In this document: in pieces, positions 43,878 through 54,055 of the stretch
How the letters are laid out: every line of letters begins with the position of its first letter
How positions within the stretch are numbered: position 1 is the first letter of the stretch
From: Bremerella alba
GTDB taxonomy: Bacteria; Planctomycetota; Planctomycetia; Pirellulales; Pirellulaceae
Reading direction: 5' to 3'
Length of the DNA stretch: 64,000 nucleotides
Assembly (NCBI RefSeq): GCF_013618625.1
Contig: NZ_JABRWO010000001.1
Span: 496,001 to 560,000 of the forward strand
Position numbers and translations under genes: made by a program
Notes under the pieces: generated by a model
The model's input: only the letters and a program-made list of their open reading frames with translations
What the model was told of the DNA's origin: nothing
Database searches by the model: none

Positions 43878-44846
43878 TTAAGAAGCTCTTCGTGGCGAGC
43901 AAAAGATCGTACGTGAAGCGCTGCGCGACGTAGCGTGGCCTTCCGACTCGTCGGCAATCTTGCGTAGCTGCTGTTGAGGATATTCGTGGAATCGTTGTTC
44001 GCCGACCGATTCGTAAATCGAAATCAACGAAGGCCTTCTCAGCGTACTGCCGAGCCCTGGGCAGCCTTGGCATTGGTTATCGGTGCGGTTCTTGCGCCAC
44101 AGTTCCATCGACGAGCCTTCCCATAATCCCTGTAAACTGTCTTCTTCCAAGCCTCCGAAGTAAACCCGTTGTCGCTGCGCGCCACTGCAACCGGTCATTT
44201 GGCCACAGGCACCAAAGGTCATCACACGATAGGGTTCTTCACACAGCTTCATACCATACTCGGCCTGTTGCTGCTCTAACGAGAACGCACTGGCACCACC
44301 GCTGCGTTGCACACGAAAGGCACCGCGCCAGCTAAGTTGGTCTAAGCGACTAGCCAAGTCGATCGACAAATTGCCTTGGGGGATCCGCACGACCAGGTCG
44401 GCCGAAAGCTGCCAGGCACTTTTGACACGTGCATAGTACTCGATTATTCTCAGCCAGCTTTCGAGTTCCTCTGACAGTTGGTCGGAACTGGCCTGTTGAA
44501 AGGGTAAGAGTTGGTTGCGAAGATCCTTGGGCAGCGAAAACTCGATCGTCGTGAAGACCCGGAAGACCTCCTCAACCTCTTGCCGCATCATCCCCTCGCC
44601 ACTGGTAAAGAGGACCCGCTGAGGATACCCGGTCAGAGCTATCATACGGCCATGGTCGACCAGTTCGGTCAACTCTCCCGGATCGGCACCCACACCGCGG
44701 ACATGAACCGTGTGGATAGTATCAATCCGCCGGCCGGCCGAAAGAATCTCGGACAACCGATCAGGAGACATCATGACACGCCGCGCTCCATTGGCATCAA
44801 CCAGATGGAGCGACAATATCCATGGATCGTACTTCAGACGCGTCAT
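43878..44846 (-). CDS. SPASM-domain protein lacking a radical-SAM CxxxCxxC motif
   Basis: The 322-residue product has a C-terminal segment at about residues 203-265 that fits the SPASM pattern: CEEPYRVMTFGACGQMTGC, then VYFGGLEEDSLQGLWEGSS, then CQGCPG. In radical SAM/SPASM enzymes these cysteines bind auxiliary iron-sulfur clusters. The N-terminal 200 residues look like a TIM-barrel fragment (IDTIHTVHVRGVGADPGELTEL), but no CxxxCxxC is present. Upstream in-frame bases soon reach a stop, and I see no split motif there. It may therefore be a non-catalytic partner or a pseudo-enzyme. Alternatively it may be a different iron-sulfur protein. Confidence 0.65.
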   Translation of the reverse strand: MTRLKYDPWILSLHLVDANGARRVMMSPDRLSEILSAGRRIDTIHTVHVRGVGADPGELTELVDHGRMIALTGYPQRVLFTSGEGMMRQEVEEVFRVFTTIEFSLPKDLRNQLLPFQQASSDQLSEELESWLRIIEYYARVKSAWQLSADLVVRIPQGNLSIDLASRLDQLSWRGAFRVQRSGGASAFSLEQQQAEYGMKLCEEPYRVMTFGACGQMTGCSGAQRQRVYFGGLEEDSLQGLWEGSSMELWRKNRTDNQCQGCPGLGSTLRRPSLISIYESVGEQRFHEYPQQQLRKIADESEGHATSRSASRTIFCSPRRAS

Positions 44847-45223
44847 AGCCTTGGTGAACTTCCCTGTTTCGTATAGGAGTGATCAACGCCTCGTTTCTCT
44901 GCGCAATTCGCTTGGTCGAAGCCACCCCCAAGGGGACGACCACGATCAATCGATAATGAACTAAGGGGTGTTGCTCAGGCCAATCGTGCTTCTTGCGCCT
45001 AGTAATTGTTAGGGCAGCGCTAACCTACATGATTCCCATTTGCCCAAAACGAAGCAATATCAACTCGGTGCATTCCTCCCATACATGCTATCTTCGCTAG
45101 CAGATTAAGAACAAATGAATATCCAGTGAAGTACAAGCGATTTACAGAACCGACCCGAACGCATCACGTACGAATGAGTGGAACGCGATAGGAAGAGCCC
45201 AACCCTACCCCAGGCCCACTCCA
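44847..45223. other. 377-bp divergent spacer
   Basis: This lies between the SPASM gene (leftward) and the GYF_2 gene (rightward). Both promoters should lie here. No hairpin, repeat or coding region with a credible start was seen. Confidence 0.4.
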
Positions 45224-45565
45224 ATGAAATCGGAACTGATTTACCAAAAGCTTGGTGAGATCTTCCCAACCCTTAAACCGCTGCTCGAAGGAAAGAAGAA
45301 GAACCTATACCCGGGCCGTGAAAAGCGTCAAACACCGCTGCGTGCGGCAGAGCCGCCCAAGGATGCCAAACCGGACCTGACTGAGTTTTACGTCAAGTTC
45401 CCTCCGAAGTTTCAGGAGTCGGGACCTTATCGTCTAGCGGAACTCAAAACACTTGCTCGCGACGGCCTGATCACCGGCGAGACACACATTCGCACGGAAA
45501 AGACGGCTTGGATGTACGCCAGAAACATCAAGGGCTTAGTCGTCGCAGGGACAGAGGAAGAATAG
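45224..45565 (+). CDS. GYF_2 (DUF4339)-domain small protein
   Basis: This 113-residue soluble protein has a basic N-terminal half. The C-terminal 50 residues fit GYF_2/DUF4339: FYVKFPPKFQESGPYRLAEL, then LARDGLITGETHIRT, then TAWMYARNIKGLV. Such domains bind partner proteins or peptides and usually occur in membrane-protein fusions; here the domain stands nearly alone. The upstream ribosome-binding site is weak. Function unknown. It is convergent with the DUF1501 gene, 20 bases apart. Confidence 0.72.
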   Translation: MKSELIYQKLGEIFPTLKPLLEGKKKNLYPGREKRQTPLRAAEPPKDAKPDLTEFYVKFPPKFQESGPYRLAELKTLARDGLITGETHIRTEKTAWMYARNIKGLVVAGTEEE

Positions 45566-45585
45566 ATACTTACCCCACGCGACCA

Positions 45586-47037
45586 TTACGCTAAGATGTC
45601 GTGAACGACATGGCCATGAACGTCCGTTAAACGGAAATCGCGACCGGCGAAATGGTAAGTATGCCGTTCGTGATTCATGCCCAGGCAATGCATGATCGTA
45701 GCCTGAAGATCATGGATGTGCACCTTGTCTTCGGCAACTTTAAACCCAAGCTCATCGCTGGCACCGTACGAAAACCCAGGCTTCACCCCGCCGCCCGCCA
45801 TCCACAAAGTGAAGACATCAGGGTAGTGATCGCGTCCGAGGACTTTGCTGCCTGCAGTTCGTCCCTCGCGGAACGGCGTTCGACCAAACTCGCCACCCCA
45901 GATCACCAACGTATCTTCGAGCAGCCCTCGTTGTTTCAGATCTTTAATTAGGGTGGTGACGGGCCGATCCATTGTGGCACACTTGTCTCTCAAGCCATCT
46001 TGAAGCCCCGTGGCAGCGCTGGTGCCATGGAAATCCCAACCCCAGTCGAACAGTTGCACAAATCGAACACCACGTTCGACGAGACGCCGAGCAAGCAGAC
46101 AGTTGTTGGCCAGGCTTGAATCGCCCGGCTTCGCTCCGTATGCGTCGAGGGTGGACTGAGTTTCCTGGCTTAGGTCCATCGCCTCGGGAGCGGCCATCTG
46201 CATACGGAAGGCTAATTCGTATTGGCTGATGCGTGTCTCCGTTTCGGGATTCCCATTCCGCTCGAGTTCCATCTCGTTCAAGTCATTCATCGCATCGAGA
46301 GTCATTCGACGCATATCCTTGCCCATACCGGCAGGATTATTCAAATAGAGGACCGGATCCCCTTTCGATCGACACTGCACACCTTGGTAAACCGACGGGA
46401 GAAATCCACTTCCCCAATCGCTATTCCCACCGGCCGGATTGACTCCGCTAGAGACAAGAACCACGAAGCCAGGCAGATTGGCATTTTCGGAGCCCAATCC
46501 GTAGGTCACCCACGATCCCATTGAAGGGCGTCCCAGCCGTGGCGATCCGGTGAAAAGCAACAGTTCAGCCGGAGCATGGTTAAACTGATCGGTGTTCATG
46601 GAATGAACAAAGCAGAGGTCATCCGCAACTTCTTCCAAGTGCGTCAACGCGTCAGACATCCAAAGCCCTGACTTCCCGACCTTTCGGAACTTGTGGGGCG
46701 TCCCCATCAACTTAGGCGTTCCCTTAGTAAACGCGAACTCTTTGCCTTCGAAGAATTCTGCTGGGCAATCTTGATCGTTGTGCTTGATCAGTTCTGGCTT
46801 ATAGTCGAACAAGTCCAGATTCGGTGGCGAGCCGGTCATGTGCAAGTAAATCACAGACTTCGCCGTGGCCGGAAAGTGGGGCTGAGCAGCCGCCATCGGG
46901 TTGCCGGGAGTGGCCTCGGCACCATTGGCCGCACCACCCAAGAGCGAACTCATCGCGAGCCCACCCAGACCGGCCTGACACTGCGAGAGGAAGTATCGAC
47001 GCGTAATGTTCTGCAAGGGTCGATGGAATGGATTCAT
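45586..47037 (-). CDS. Tat-exported DUF1501 protein, second copy
   Basis: The 483-residue product has a twin-arginine signal (ITRRYFLSQCQAGLGGLAMSS). The DUF1501 blocks are SVIYLHMTGSPPNLDLFDYK, HSMNTDQFNHAPAELLLFTG, VQLFDWGWDFHGT and VIWGGEFGRTPF. It is clearly diverged from the copy at 32939 and belongs to the longer subtype that accompanies PSD1 proteins. It starts 48 bases after the stop of the upstream PSD1 gene, so the two form one unit. Function unproven. Confidence 0.93.
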   Translation of the reverse strand: MNPFHRPLQNITRRYFLSQCQAGLGGLAMSSLLGGAANGAEATPGNPMAAAQPHFPATAKSVIYLHMTGSPPNLDLFDYKPELIKHNDQDCPAEFFEGKEFAFTKGTPKLMGTPHKFRKVGKSGLWMSDALTHLEEVADDLCFVHSMNTDQFNHAPAELLLFTGSPRLGRPSMGSWVTYGLGSENANLPGFVVLVSSGVNPAGGNSDWGSGFLPSVYQGVQCRSKGDPVLYLNNPAGMGKDMRRMTLDAMNDLNEMELERNGNPETETRISQYELAFRMQMAAPEAMDLSQETQSTLDAYGAKPGDSSLANNCLLARRLVERGVRFVQLFDWGWDFHGTSAATGLQDGLRDKCATMDRPVTTLIKDLKQRGLLEDTLVIWGGEFGRTPFREGRTAGSKVLGRDHYPDVFTLWMAGGGVKPGFSYGASDELGFKVAEDKVHIHDLQATIMHCLGMNHERHTYHFAGRDFRLTDVHGHVVHDILA

Positions 47038-47085
47038 CGTTTTCTCTCGTTCGATTTGGTATCTCGAGTGGCCGTCACAGGACGA

Positions 47086-49947
47086 TTATCGATTCAGCGT
47101 TTCATCCAGATTCAACAGCACATTTCCCAGAATGGTCCAAGCAGCAAGCTCCTGGGCTGAGGCCCCTTCGGGCAGCGGCCCCAGCGGGTCGGTCGCCAGT
47201 TTTGTCGCTTCCTCCGGCATGGCCGCATATCGAGACTTGGCCAAATCATAAAGCTGAATCAGCCGTGACTCCTCTTGGTCGCTCGGTTTACGCTTCAAAA
47301 CGCGGCGGAATGCATCCACAATCTGCTCCTCTAAAGAGAGCTCTTTCTGCTCCCAAACCTGGCGACCGAGGGCCTGGGCCGCTTCGATATACACAGGGTC
47401 GTTCAGAGTCACCAAGGCCTGCAGTGGCGTGTTGGTCGTGATGCGGCGAATAGTACAGACTTCTCGGCTGGGTGCGTCGAATGTAGCCATCGAAGGATAG
47501 GGGGTCGTTCGTCGCCACATCGTGTAAAGGCCGCGGCGATAACGGTCTTCACCGGAACTTGTTGTCCAGTCGGTCGCTCCGCCAAAGGCCGCCTTGAGTC
47601 CGAGGTTAGGTCGTGGCGGACGGACCGCTGGTCCGAACATTTTTTCACTAAGAAGGCCACTGGCTGCAAGGGCCTGATCGCGAACCATTTCAGCCGACAA
47701 TCGCACTCGCGGACCACGTGATACCCACTGATTTCGAGCATCTCGCTCCAACTTCTCAGGCGTTGTCTTGGCCGACTGGCGAAATGCCTGGCTCATCACG
47801 ATCTGCTTAACCAACCACTTCGTATCCCAGTCATGCTGCATCAATTCGACGGCAAGGGTATCTAGCAGCCTCGGATGGGTCGGCAATTCTCCCTGCGAAC
47901 CAAAGTCTTCGCTGGTTTCGACGATGCCAATGCCAAAGAGTTGTTCCCAGTGCCGATTCACGACAACGCGGGCCGTCAGTGGGTTCTCCTTGCTGACAAG
48001 CCACTTGGCCATCGACAGACGATCGACCTGAGCGCCTTCGGGGAAAGCATGGAAACTGCCCAGCACACGGGGGCCTACTTCATCGCCATGTGATTGATAG
48101 TTGCCGCGAATCTGGATGTGCGTCTTACGGTACTTTTCGGTGGGCAACTGCTTCATCATCGGCGTGGTGATCGGCTTGATGCCGTCGCGTTTCTTTTCCA
48201 GGGTCGCGATGTGTTTGTTCTGCTTCTCTAGCTCTGGAGAGTTGCTTTTCAGGTAGGCGGCCAGTTCGGTCCGAGCCCGCTCGTCCATGCCATCTACGGA
48301 TAGTGGAGGAATGAATTCGGCACTCGGGTTGAAAGGCGAATCGACCCTTCCGGCCCACACCGGTTGGCGGTTTTCATCCAGAATGATTACACGACAAGAC
48401 TTCATACGATTGAACAAGTCTCCGTCGGTCCGATTCCAAATGACGACCTTATCGATCGTAGCATTCGTCCCCAGATCGACTTCCCACCAAGGGTTTTTCT
48501 CTTGCTTGGTGTGGGTCGTACTCATCGCATTGGCAAAGTGGCCGTTGGTATTGCCATCGATAGCCAGGTTAGGTGGGGCGTTATAGTCGACGCTGCTTTG
48601 GGAAGCCTTGCCGTTGAGGGCAATATTGTTTTCCGCAGAGAAGACTTGCACTTCCGCGATATGTAAAAAGCCACTATCGGCGACGTTCTCAACACGCACG
48701 TAGCGACCCAAGTTAGGAACACTCTCCGACAAGGCGACGTTAGTCGAATCTTCCAGAATCTTCTTCAACTTCGCTTTCGCTTCTTCAATTTGCGAATCGA
48801 TGCTGGCCTGCTGCGTTTTTTGCTCTTCGGTGAACCATCGATGCAGTGGCGATTCGTCATTGCGATCGGCGTCTTCGGTTTGATTGAAGATCGCGAAAAA
48901 CTCGAAGTATTCCTGATGCGTGATCGGGTCGTACTTGTGCGTGTGGCACTGAGCACACTCCATCGTCAGTCCCATCCAGGCCTGAAGGGTCGTATTCACT
49001 CGATCGACCACCGCCGCATTGCGGAACTCTTCGTCGTTGGTGCCCCCCTCGGTATTGGTCATCGTGTTGCGATGAAAAGCGGTGGCAACGAGCTGTTCTT
49101 GTGTCGGGGCGGGCAGCAAGTCGCCCGCGAGTTGTTCGATACTGAACTGATCGAACGGCTTGTTCTCGTTAATCGCTCGGATCACCCAGTCGCGATACGG
49201 CCAAATGTTTCGCGGACTGTCTTTTTCATACCCCATCGAATCGGCGTATCGAGCAATGTCCAGCCAGACACGTCCCCAGCGTTCGCCATAGGCCGGATCG
49301 ACCAGCAGACGGTCGACCAGTTTTTCGTACGCATCCGGCGACTCGTCATGGACGAATGCATCGGTCTCAGCGATCGATAACGGAAGGCCGGTCAAGGCAA
49401 AGGAAAGACGACGCGACAATGCATACCGATCGGCCTCCTGATTCGGAGTAAGACCTTCGTCCGCGAGATGCTTGAAGATAAACGCGTCAATGTCGTTTTT
49501 CACCCAGTCCGCGTTCTCGACCGTTGGTGGTGCGTGCTTCTTAGGAGGCTCGAACGACCAGTGTGGTGCGAATGGGGCCCCTTGATCGATCCATTTGCGA
49601 ATCAGCTGCACTTCCCGATCGGAAAGTGCTTTGCCAATCTCGGGTGGCGGCATCCGTGTAAACTCATCCTCCGCAATGACACGAGCGAACAACTCGCTTT
49701 CGTCGACATTGCCAGGCACGATCGCGGCCAAGCCGCTATCGAGTTCAGCCTTGGCGGCATCCTCAAGATCCAGACGCAAACCGGCCTCGCGCGACTCGGG
49801 ATCAGGGCCGTGGCAATGAAAGCACTTGCCTGACAAGATCGGGCGAATGTCACGACCAAAGTCAATTTCGTTCTCCTCTGCCGGTGCTGAGGTAGTCAGC
49901 AACGCGATGCAGAAGAGAGCCACATAGGCATAGAAAACGGATTTCAT
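47086..49947 (-). CDS. PSD1/planctomycete cytochrome C protein with embedded F5/8-type C-like domain
   Basis: The 953-residue product has a signal peptide (ALFCIALLTTSAPAEE). A PSCyt1 domain carries the heme motif C42-FHCH46 and FTRMPPPEIG. DUF1549 follows at about residues 150-360 (RRLSFALTGLPLS, ECAQCHTHKYDPIT). A discoidin-like galactose-binding region sits at about 410-540 (ALNGKASQSSVDYNAPPNLA, PWWEVDLGTNATIDKVVIWN). PSD1/DUF1553 closes the protein (MAKWLVSKENPLTARVVVNR). The discoidin-like insert suggests carbohydrate binding. Co-transcribed with the DUF1501 gene downstream. Confidence 0.93.
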   Translation of the reverse strand: MKSVFYAYVALFCIALLTTSAPAEENEIDFGRDIRPILSGKCFHCHGPDPESREAGLRLDLEDAAKAELDSGLAAIVPGNVDESELFARVIAEDEFTRMPPPEIGKALSDREVQLIRKWIDQGAPFAPHWSFEPPKKHAPPTVENADWVKNDIDAFIFKHLADEGLTPNQEADRYALSRRLSFALTGLPLSIAETDAFVHDESPDAYEKLVDRLLVDPAYGERWGRVWLDIARYADSMGYEKDSPRNIWPYRDWVIRAINENKPFDQFSIEQLAGDLLPAPTQEQLVATAFHRNTMTNTEGGTNDEEFRNAAVVDRVNTTLQAWMGLTMECAQCHTHKYDPITHQEYFEFFAIFNQTEDADRNDESPLHRWFTEEQKTQQASIDSQIEEAKAKLKKILEDSTNVALSESVPNLGRYVRVENVADSGFLHIAEVQVFSAENNIALNGKASQSSVDYNAPPNLAIDGNTNGHFANAMSTTHTKQEKNPWWEVDLGTNATIDKVVIWNRTDGDLFNRMKSCRVIILDENRQPVWAGRVDSPFNPSAEFIPPLSVDGMDERARTELAAYLKSNSPELEKQNKHIATLEKKRDGIKPITTPMMKQLPTEKYRKTHIQIRGNYQSHGDEVGPRVLGSFHAFPEGAQVDRLSMAKWLVSKENPLTARVVVNRHWEQLFGIGIVETSEDFGSQGELPTHPRLLDTLAVELMQHDWDTKWLVKQIVMSQAFRQSAKTTPEKLERDARNQWVSRGPRVRLSAEMVRDQALAASGLLSEKMFGPAVRPPRPNLGLKAAFGGATDWTTSSGEDRYRRGLYTMWRRTTPYPSMATFDAPSREVCTIRRITTNTPLQALVTLNDPVYIEAAQALGRQVWEQKELSLEEQIVDAFRRVLKRKPSDQEESRLIQLYDLAKSRYAAMPEEATKLATDPLGPLPEGASAQELAAWTILGNVLLNLDETLNR

Positions 49948-50109
49948 GGGTCACCAGGAGGGCTATGTTAGGCAGGCAGGAAACTTGTCTTAACCCGAAT
50001 GCATTATTTCTCAATTCGGGCAAAACAACAAGTTTCTATCACTCCATAGCGGGTATTTTTCGCTACTTAAGCGAATATTACCCCTTACCCCCATTGGCAA
50101 TATCGACTC

Positions 50110-53100
50110 TCAGTTCGGGAGATAGGCATCCCGTTTTCGCAGCTTTCGCCATTTTTCCTCGTACTTTTCAGCAAATTCCCAGTCCAGCTCCCCGTAGAGA
50201 TCGGAACGCTTCTTATAGAGAAGCAGATTGGTCGGATCTTCGGCGATCATCTTGTTGACCAGTTGCAATGCTTCGGCCTGACGATCGAGCCGACGCAGAC
50301 GCCGCAGATGGACTAAGGCGTACTTCTTATCGGTCGTATCGACCCAACTAGCTAGTTCGTCAAATGCCTTCTCAAACAGCTCGGCTCGTTTCTGCTCGTC
50401 CTTCGGCTCTTTGCGGATGTCTTTGTTTTCGGGATGCTCGGGATCGTCGGTTGGCAGATCCATGTAAGCGATTGCCCGGGCTTTGCGGTAGAGCGTATCG
50501 ATGATCGCTTCCTTTAGCTCGGTCATCTCTTTCATCTGCTTCTTTTCTTTGTCGGTCTCAGGGTCACGGCGTTGGGCGAAATAGCTTCGCACCTTACCGA
50601 CGGGGATCGCCTTGAGGACCTCGTTGGCTGCCTCGACCACTTCCGGCAGGTGATCTTTGCGATCGTTTTCGTCGAGCAAGACCAACTTGGCTTGCAGCAG
50701 CGGAACGTGCTTCTTTTTTTCCTTATTCAGTGCTTTAAAGAGCTTCTCGAATTCCTTCTTTTGCTTCTTATCTTTCAATGTTTTGAGGTAAGCAAGCTTG
50801 GTCTCGAATAGCTTGGCTTCCAGCGTCGGCTCATCTTTTTTCGGCTCGTCAGGCGTTTCCGTCTTGGGTGTTGGCTGTTGAGCAACGACGTACTGCAAGG
50901 GAAAGCCTCCTGGTCGTCGAGCTTCACCACCCAGCTTGGATTCGGGATCACCAAACTGAATTTCCCCCAGCAGTAAATCTCCTGGAGAGGCCTGCTTGGG
51001 CAAATCTTTCGGTTTGGTCGTCAGAAAGACGGGAAGCAACTGCCCCGGACGAAGCCACGTGGAACTGAAGCTTCCTTCTTGATTGGCCGCTTTAGCGTGC
51101 GTATCGAAGACTCGAATGCCAGGCCCGCTGATCTTGTAGTCGAGCCAGATCGGCATATCTTCCAGTTGCAGAACCTTGTCGCGGTTCTCTTGGCGGAAGT
51201 AGAACGTCAGGGTGTACTTACCCTTGTCGAGCGATGCTTCGCGTCCGCCGGATCCAGTTTTCATGACCCGCTTGTTGGCATCGTAAATGACGTAGACACC
51301 GCCGGAATAGCGATCGTAACCGTGCGCCCAAATGATGGGCTCTGGGGTCACCGTCGACTTTTCGCTCAGGGTGAATTCATAAGTTAATGTGATGCCGTAG
51401 TTCAATCGTTTATGTGGGAACTCGTCGCGTTCAGGATCGAGGGCTTCCACTTCACTCTTCACTGGAAGCAGCGTCTTGCGAAGCTTCTCGAACTTAGCGC
51501 TTGGTTTAATTTGCATCGGCGTCAAACTCGATTGAACATCGATGCGATGAATTGGGTTCGTACCGTCCCAGGTCAACTCGGCAGGGCTCGGCATGATTCC
51601 ATAGAAAGCCACGTCCAGCTCTATTTCGGTTTGACCCAACGTTGACCAATACTGGGCCAGGGTCATCTCGAGGGTCTTTCCTTCGGCCACCGCAAAACTA
51701 ATCTCAGTGACCTCGTTGGGCTCGACCCGCAGGAAGCTTTGCTTCTCGATGGTGGGAAAGGCCCGGTCTTCCAGACGCTGCAAGGCATGAAACACGAACA
51801 GCTTGGTGTCGTCCGCTTTGGTAGGCTTCACGTGGACGTTCACCCAAGTGGCACCCATTGGCACGTCGATAAATGTGCGGTCAATCTGCCCTGGCTCTAG
51901 CTTGAGAGTGGTCTGAAATTCCGTGGGGGTCTTTCTCGGGGATGGCACTAACACGGTAATTGGCACCCGAAATCGCGGCCCCATTTCAGGCCGATCGGCG
52001 TAATACCCTTCCACCGATGCGAAGTGTGCCCCCGGTTTCAAATTACGGGGATCAACTTCCATCTTGAAGCTACGGCCACCGTGGTTCACATAAAAGTTCT
52101 GAGGAACCTTCACCCAATCAGCGTCGCACTTCAGGAAAAACTCGGCGCGGTAATCGGCACGAGGACCGAATTTGGAGTCCTCGTTAAATTGAGGATCAAC
52201 CTCGACGGTGACTTCTTGGGCACGTTTGACTTCCTCTGGCTCTCGCAGGTAGATACCTCTCTTGGTTCGTATACCAGGTAGCGATACTTCGTAGCGGACT
52301 TCCGGCTCGGAATCCTCGTGATGGTCTTCCAACCAGTTGAAGGCCGCATCGACTTGAATCAGTCCGTGGCCATTGGCCCAAACCGTTCCACCTTCTAGCT
52401 TACGCGCCGTATTTTTGATGGCCAGTTTAACCGACTCGGGCGTGTAGGCGATCTTCTCTTGCTTCAGTCCACTCAAAATAAGTGCCACGCCACCGCACGC
52501 ATTGGGTGACGACATCGAGGTACCATTCATCAGGCTGCCAGGCGATAGCGACCATCGCGAGACAGGCGAGACCGCACCGCCGGGTGCCGTAATATCGACA
52601 CCTAAGTCACCATCCATGGTCGGCCCGCGAGAACTCCATGTGAAGGGCTTTTCGCCTAGTTCTTCGCGTACCGAATAGGCCGAAGACATCAGCTCGGGCG
52701 AGACGTAAGCCCCCACTCCAAGTATGGCCGACGTCGTTCCTCCAGGGCCGCCTACGGTGCTCAGCGCCGGGCCACTGTTGCCGGCACTGGCTACAAAGAT
52801 CACCCCATAGCGATTGACGATCTCGGAGTACAACCGAGCTGTTCGTCCGGTGCTCCATTCAGGCGACGCTCCGCCATAGCTCATGTTGATTAGGTCGCAC
52901 TTATTTTCCAGCACGGCAATCAAGCCGCGGTCTTCACCTATTCCGGTTGAATTCGAACCGAGTCGCGAGTCGCCGATCTTGACCGAGACAATCTGTGCGC
53001 CTGGGGCCACGCCGTTGAGTTCCGGCGTATCGGGATAATTCGCTGCAATGATCCCGCCGACGTGGGTGCCGTGGGTGCCGGCATCGGTCACGATGCTCAG

Positions 53101-53904
53101 AATGTCGCCGTCCTGATAGATATTCACAGCGAAGGTAACCAGGTCGACCTCACCAAAGGTCGAGTACTGACGCTTGACCTTATAGTTGGTCATCAGCTTT
53201 TCGTCGCTCAGGTCGCCATCTTCGTCGGTATCGATGACCGCCTGCCACACTTTTCCATCGTTGAAGACCACACAATCGTAGATCGGGCCGGGGTCGCTCC
53301 AGTTCTTGCCTAGCTTGGCCAACTCTTCTAGCCGAGCTTCAAGTTCCTTCTTCTCTTTGAGTTTTTCCCCTTTAGGTTTAGGATTTGCCTTCTTGAATGC
53401 TTCCAGTTCGCGGGTCAGCTGTTCGAGCTTTTCTCGCACGGCCTCCTCCCACGGCTTGCGGTTTTCGGATCGCAGTCGCGGAATGAGATGGCTGGGGAAG
53501 AGTTCATACGCAGGCTTCATGCCCACACGGTATTCTCCGCTGGGGTTGTTCCACTTTTCGGGTATGGTCAGCTTGCGACCTGTCAGGCCTTCGACCTGAC
53601 CTTCTTCCACCTTGCGAACGGTCGTAGTGCGGACGTCACCACTGCCGGTGGCGTCGATCATGTCGATGATCTTAGGCTTGCCATCGGAAGTGACCTGAAG
53701 ACCTGGCGCAGCCGGATCACAACCGGTATCGAAGACGGCAACGATGACATCGCGGCCATCAAATTTGCGGTGCTGCTTCAGATAGCGAGTCGCGCCGATC
53801 TCCTTTTTCGGAAGCAAGTCGGCCGTCGGAAAAGTCGAGTCTTGAGCGAATGCGGACGCACAACACGTGACAAACAAAACGATGGCAAAGCAAGTACGAA
53901 TCAT
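50110..53904 (-). CDS. Secreted tripeptidyl-peptidase-II-like S8 subtilase
   Basis: I chose ATG 53904 (1264 residues) because it gives a signal peptide (TCFAIVLFVTCCASAFAQ); a TTG start 19 codons upstream is possible. The catalytic residues are visible: Asp59 (VFDTGCD), His278 (GTHGTHVGG), Asn376 (SAGNSGP) and Ser463 (NGTSMSSP). About 210 residues separate Asp and His, the TPPII hallmark, and PGLQVTSDGKPKIIDMIDAT matches the TPPII N-terminus. The rest is beta-rich, then a Lys/Glu-rich helical C-terminal region. Eukaryotic TPPII is a cytosolic giant complex of about 1250-residue subunits; this version appears exported. Confidence 0.9.
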   Translation of the reverse strand: MIRTCFAIVLFVTCCASAFAQDSTFPTADLLPKKEIGATRYLKQHRKFDGRDVIVAVFDTGCDPAAPGLQVTSDGKPKIIDMIDATGSGDVRTTTVRKVEEGQVEGLTGRKLTIPEKWNNPSGEYRVGMKPAYELFPSHLIPRLRSENRKPWEEAVREKLEQLTRELEAFKKANPKPKGEKLKEKKELEARLEELAKLGKNWSDPGPIYDCVVFNDGKVWQAVIDTDEDGDLSDEKLMTNYKVKRQYSTFGEVDLVTFAVNIYQDGDILSIVTDAGTHGTHVGGIIAANYPDTPELNGVAPGAQIVSVKIGDSRLGSNSTGIGEDRGLIAVLENKCDLINMSYGGASPEWSTGRTARLYSEIVNRYGVIFVASAGNSGPALSTVGGPGGTTSAILGVGAYVSPELMSSAYSVREELGEKPFTWSSRGPTMDGDLGVDITAPGGAVSPVSRWSLSPGSLMNGTSMSSPNACGGVALILSGLKQEKIAYTPESVKLAIKNTARKLEGGTVWANGHGLIQVDAAFNWLEDHHEDSEPEVRYEVSLPGIRTKRGIYLREPEEVKRAQEVTVEVDPQFNEDSKFGPRADYRAEFFLKCDADWVKVPQNFYVNHGGRSFKMEVDPRNLKPGAHFASVEGYYADRPEMGPRFRVPITVLVPSPRKTPTEFQTTLKLEPGQIDRTFIDVPMGATWVNVHVKPTKADDTKLFVFHALQRLEDRAFPTIEKQSFLRVEPNEVTEISFAVAEGKTLEMTLAQYWSTLGQTEIELDVAFYGIMPSPAELTWDGTNPIHRIDVQSSLTPMQIKPSAKFEKLRKTLLPVKSEVEALDPERDEFPHKRLNYGITLTYEFTLSEKSTVTPEPIIWAHGYDRYSGGVYVIYDANKRVMKTGSGGREASLDKGKYTLTFYFRQENRDKVLQLEDMPIWLDYKISGPGIRVFDTHAKAANQEGSFSSTWLRPGQLLPVFLTTKPKDLPKQASPGDLLLGEIQFGDPESKLGGEARRPGGFPLQYVVAQQPTPKTETPDEPKKDEPTLEAKLFETKLAYLKTLKDKKQKKEFEKLFKALNKEKKKHVPLLQAKLVLLDENDRKDHLPEVVEAANEVLKAIPVGKVRSYFAQRRDPETDKEKKQMKEMTELKEAIIDTLYRKARAIAYMDLPTDDPEHPENKDIRKEPKDEQKRAELFEKAFDELASWVDTTDKKYALVHLRRLRRLDRQAEALQLVNKMIAEDPTNLLLYKKRSDLYGELDWEFAEKYEEKWRKLRKRDAYLPN

Positions 53905-54055
53905 GGCTGGCTTGGGTTGAAGGAACTTCGCGAGTCGAGAAAGCAGGCAGGCATAAGCCAAATATTCTATGCAAGTCCTCTATTCTAGGTCGTAAGTTGC
54001 CCGGGGTCTAAGGCTCGAGATGTAGAATATTCCGCAGAATCGACAGAAACCCAAC

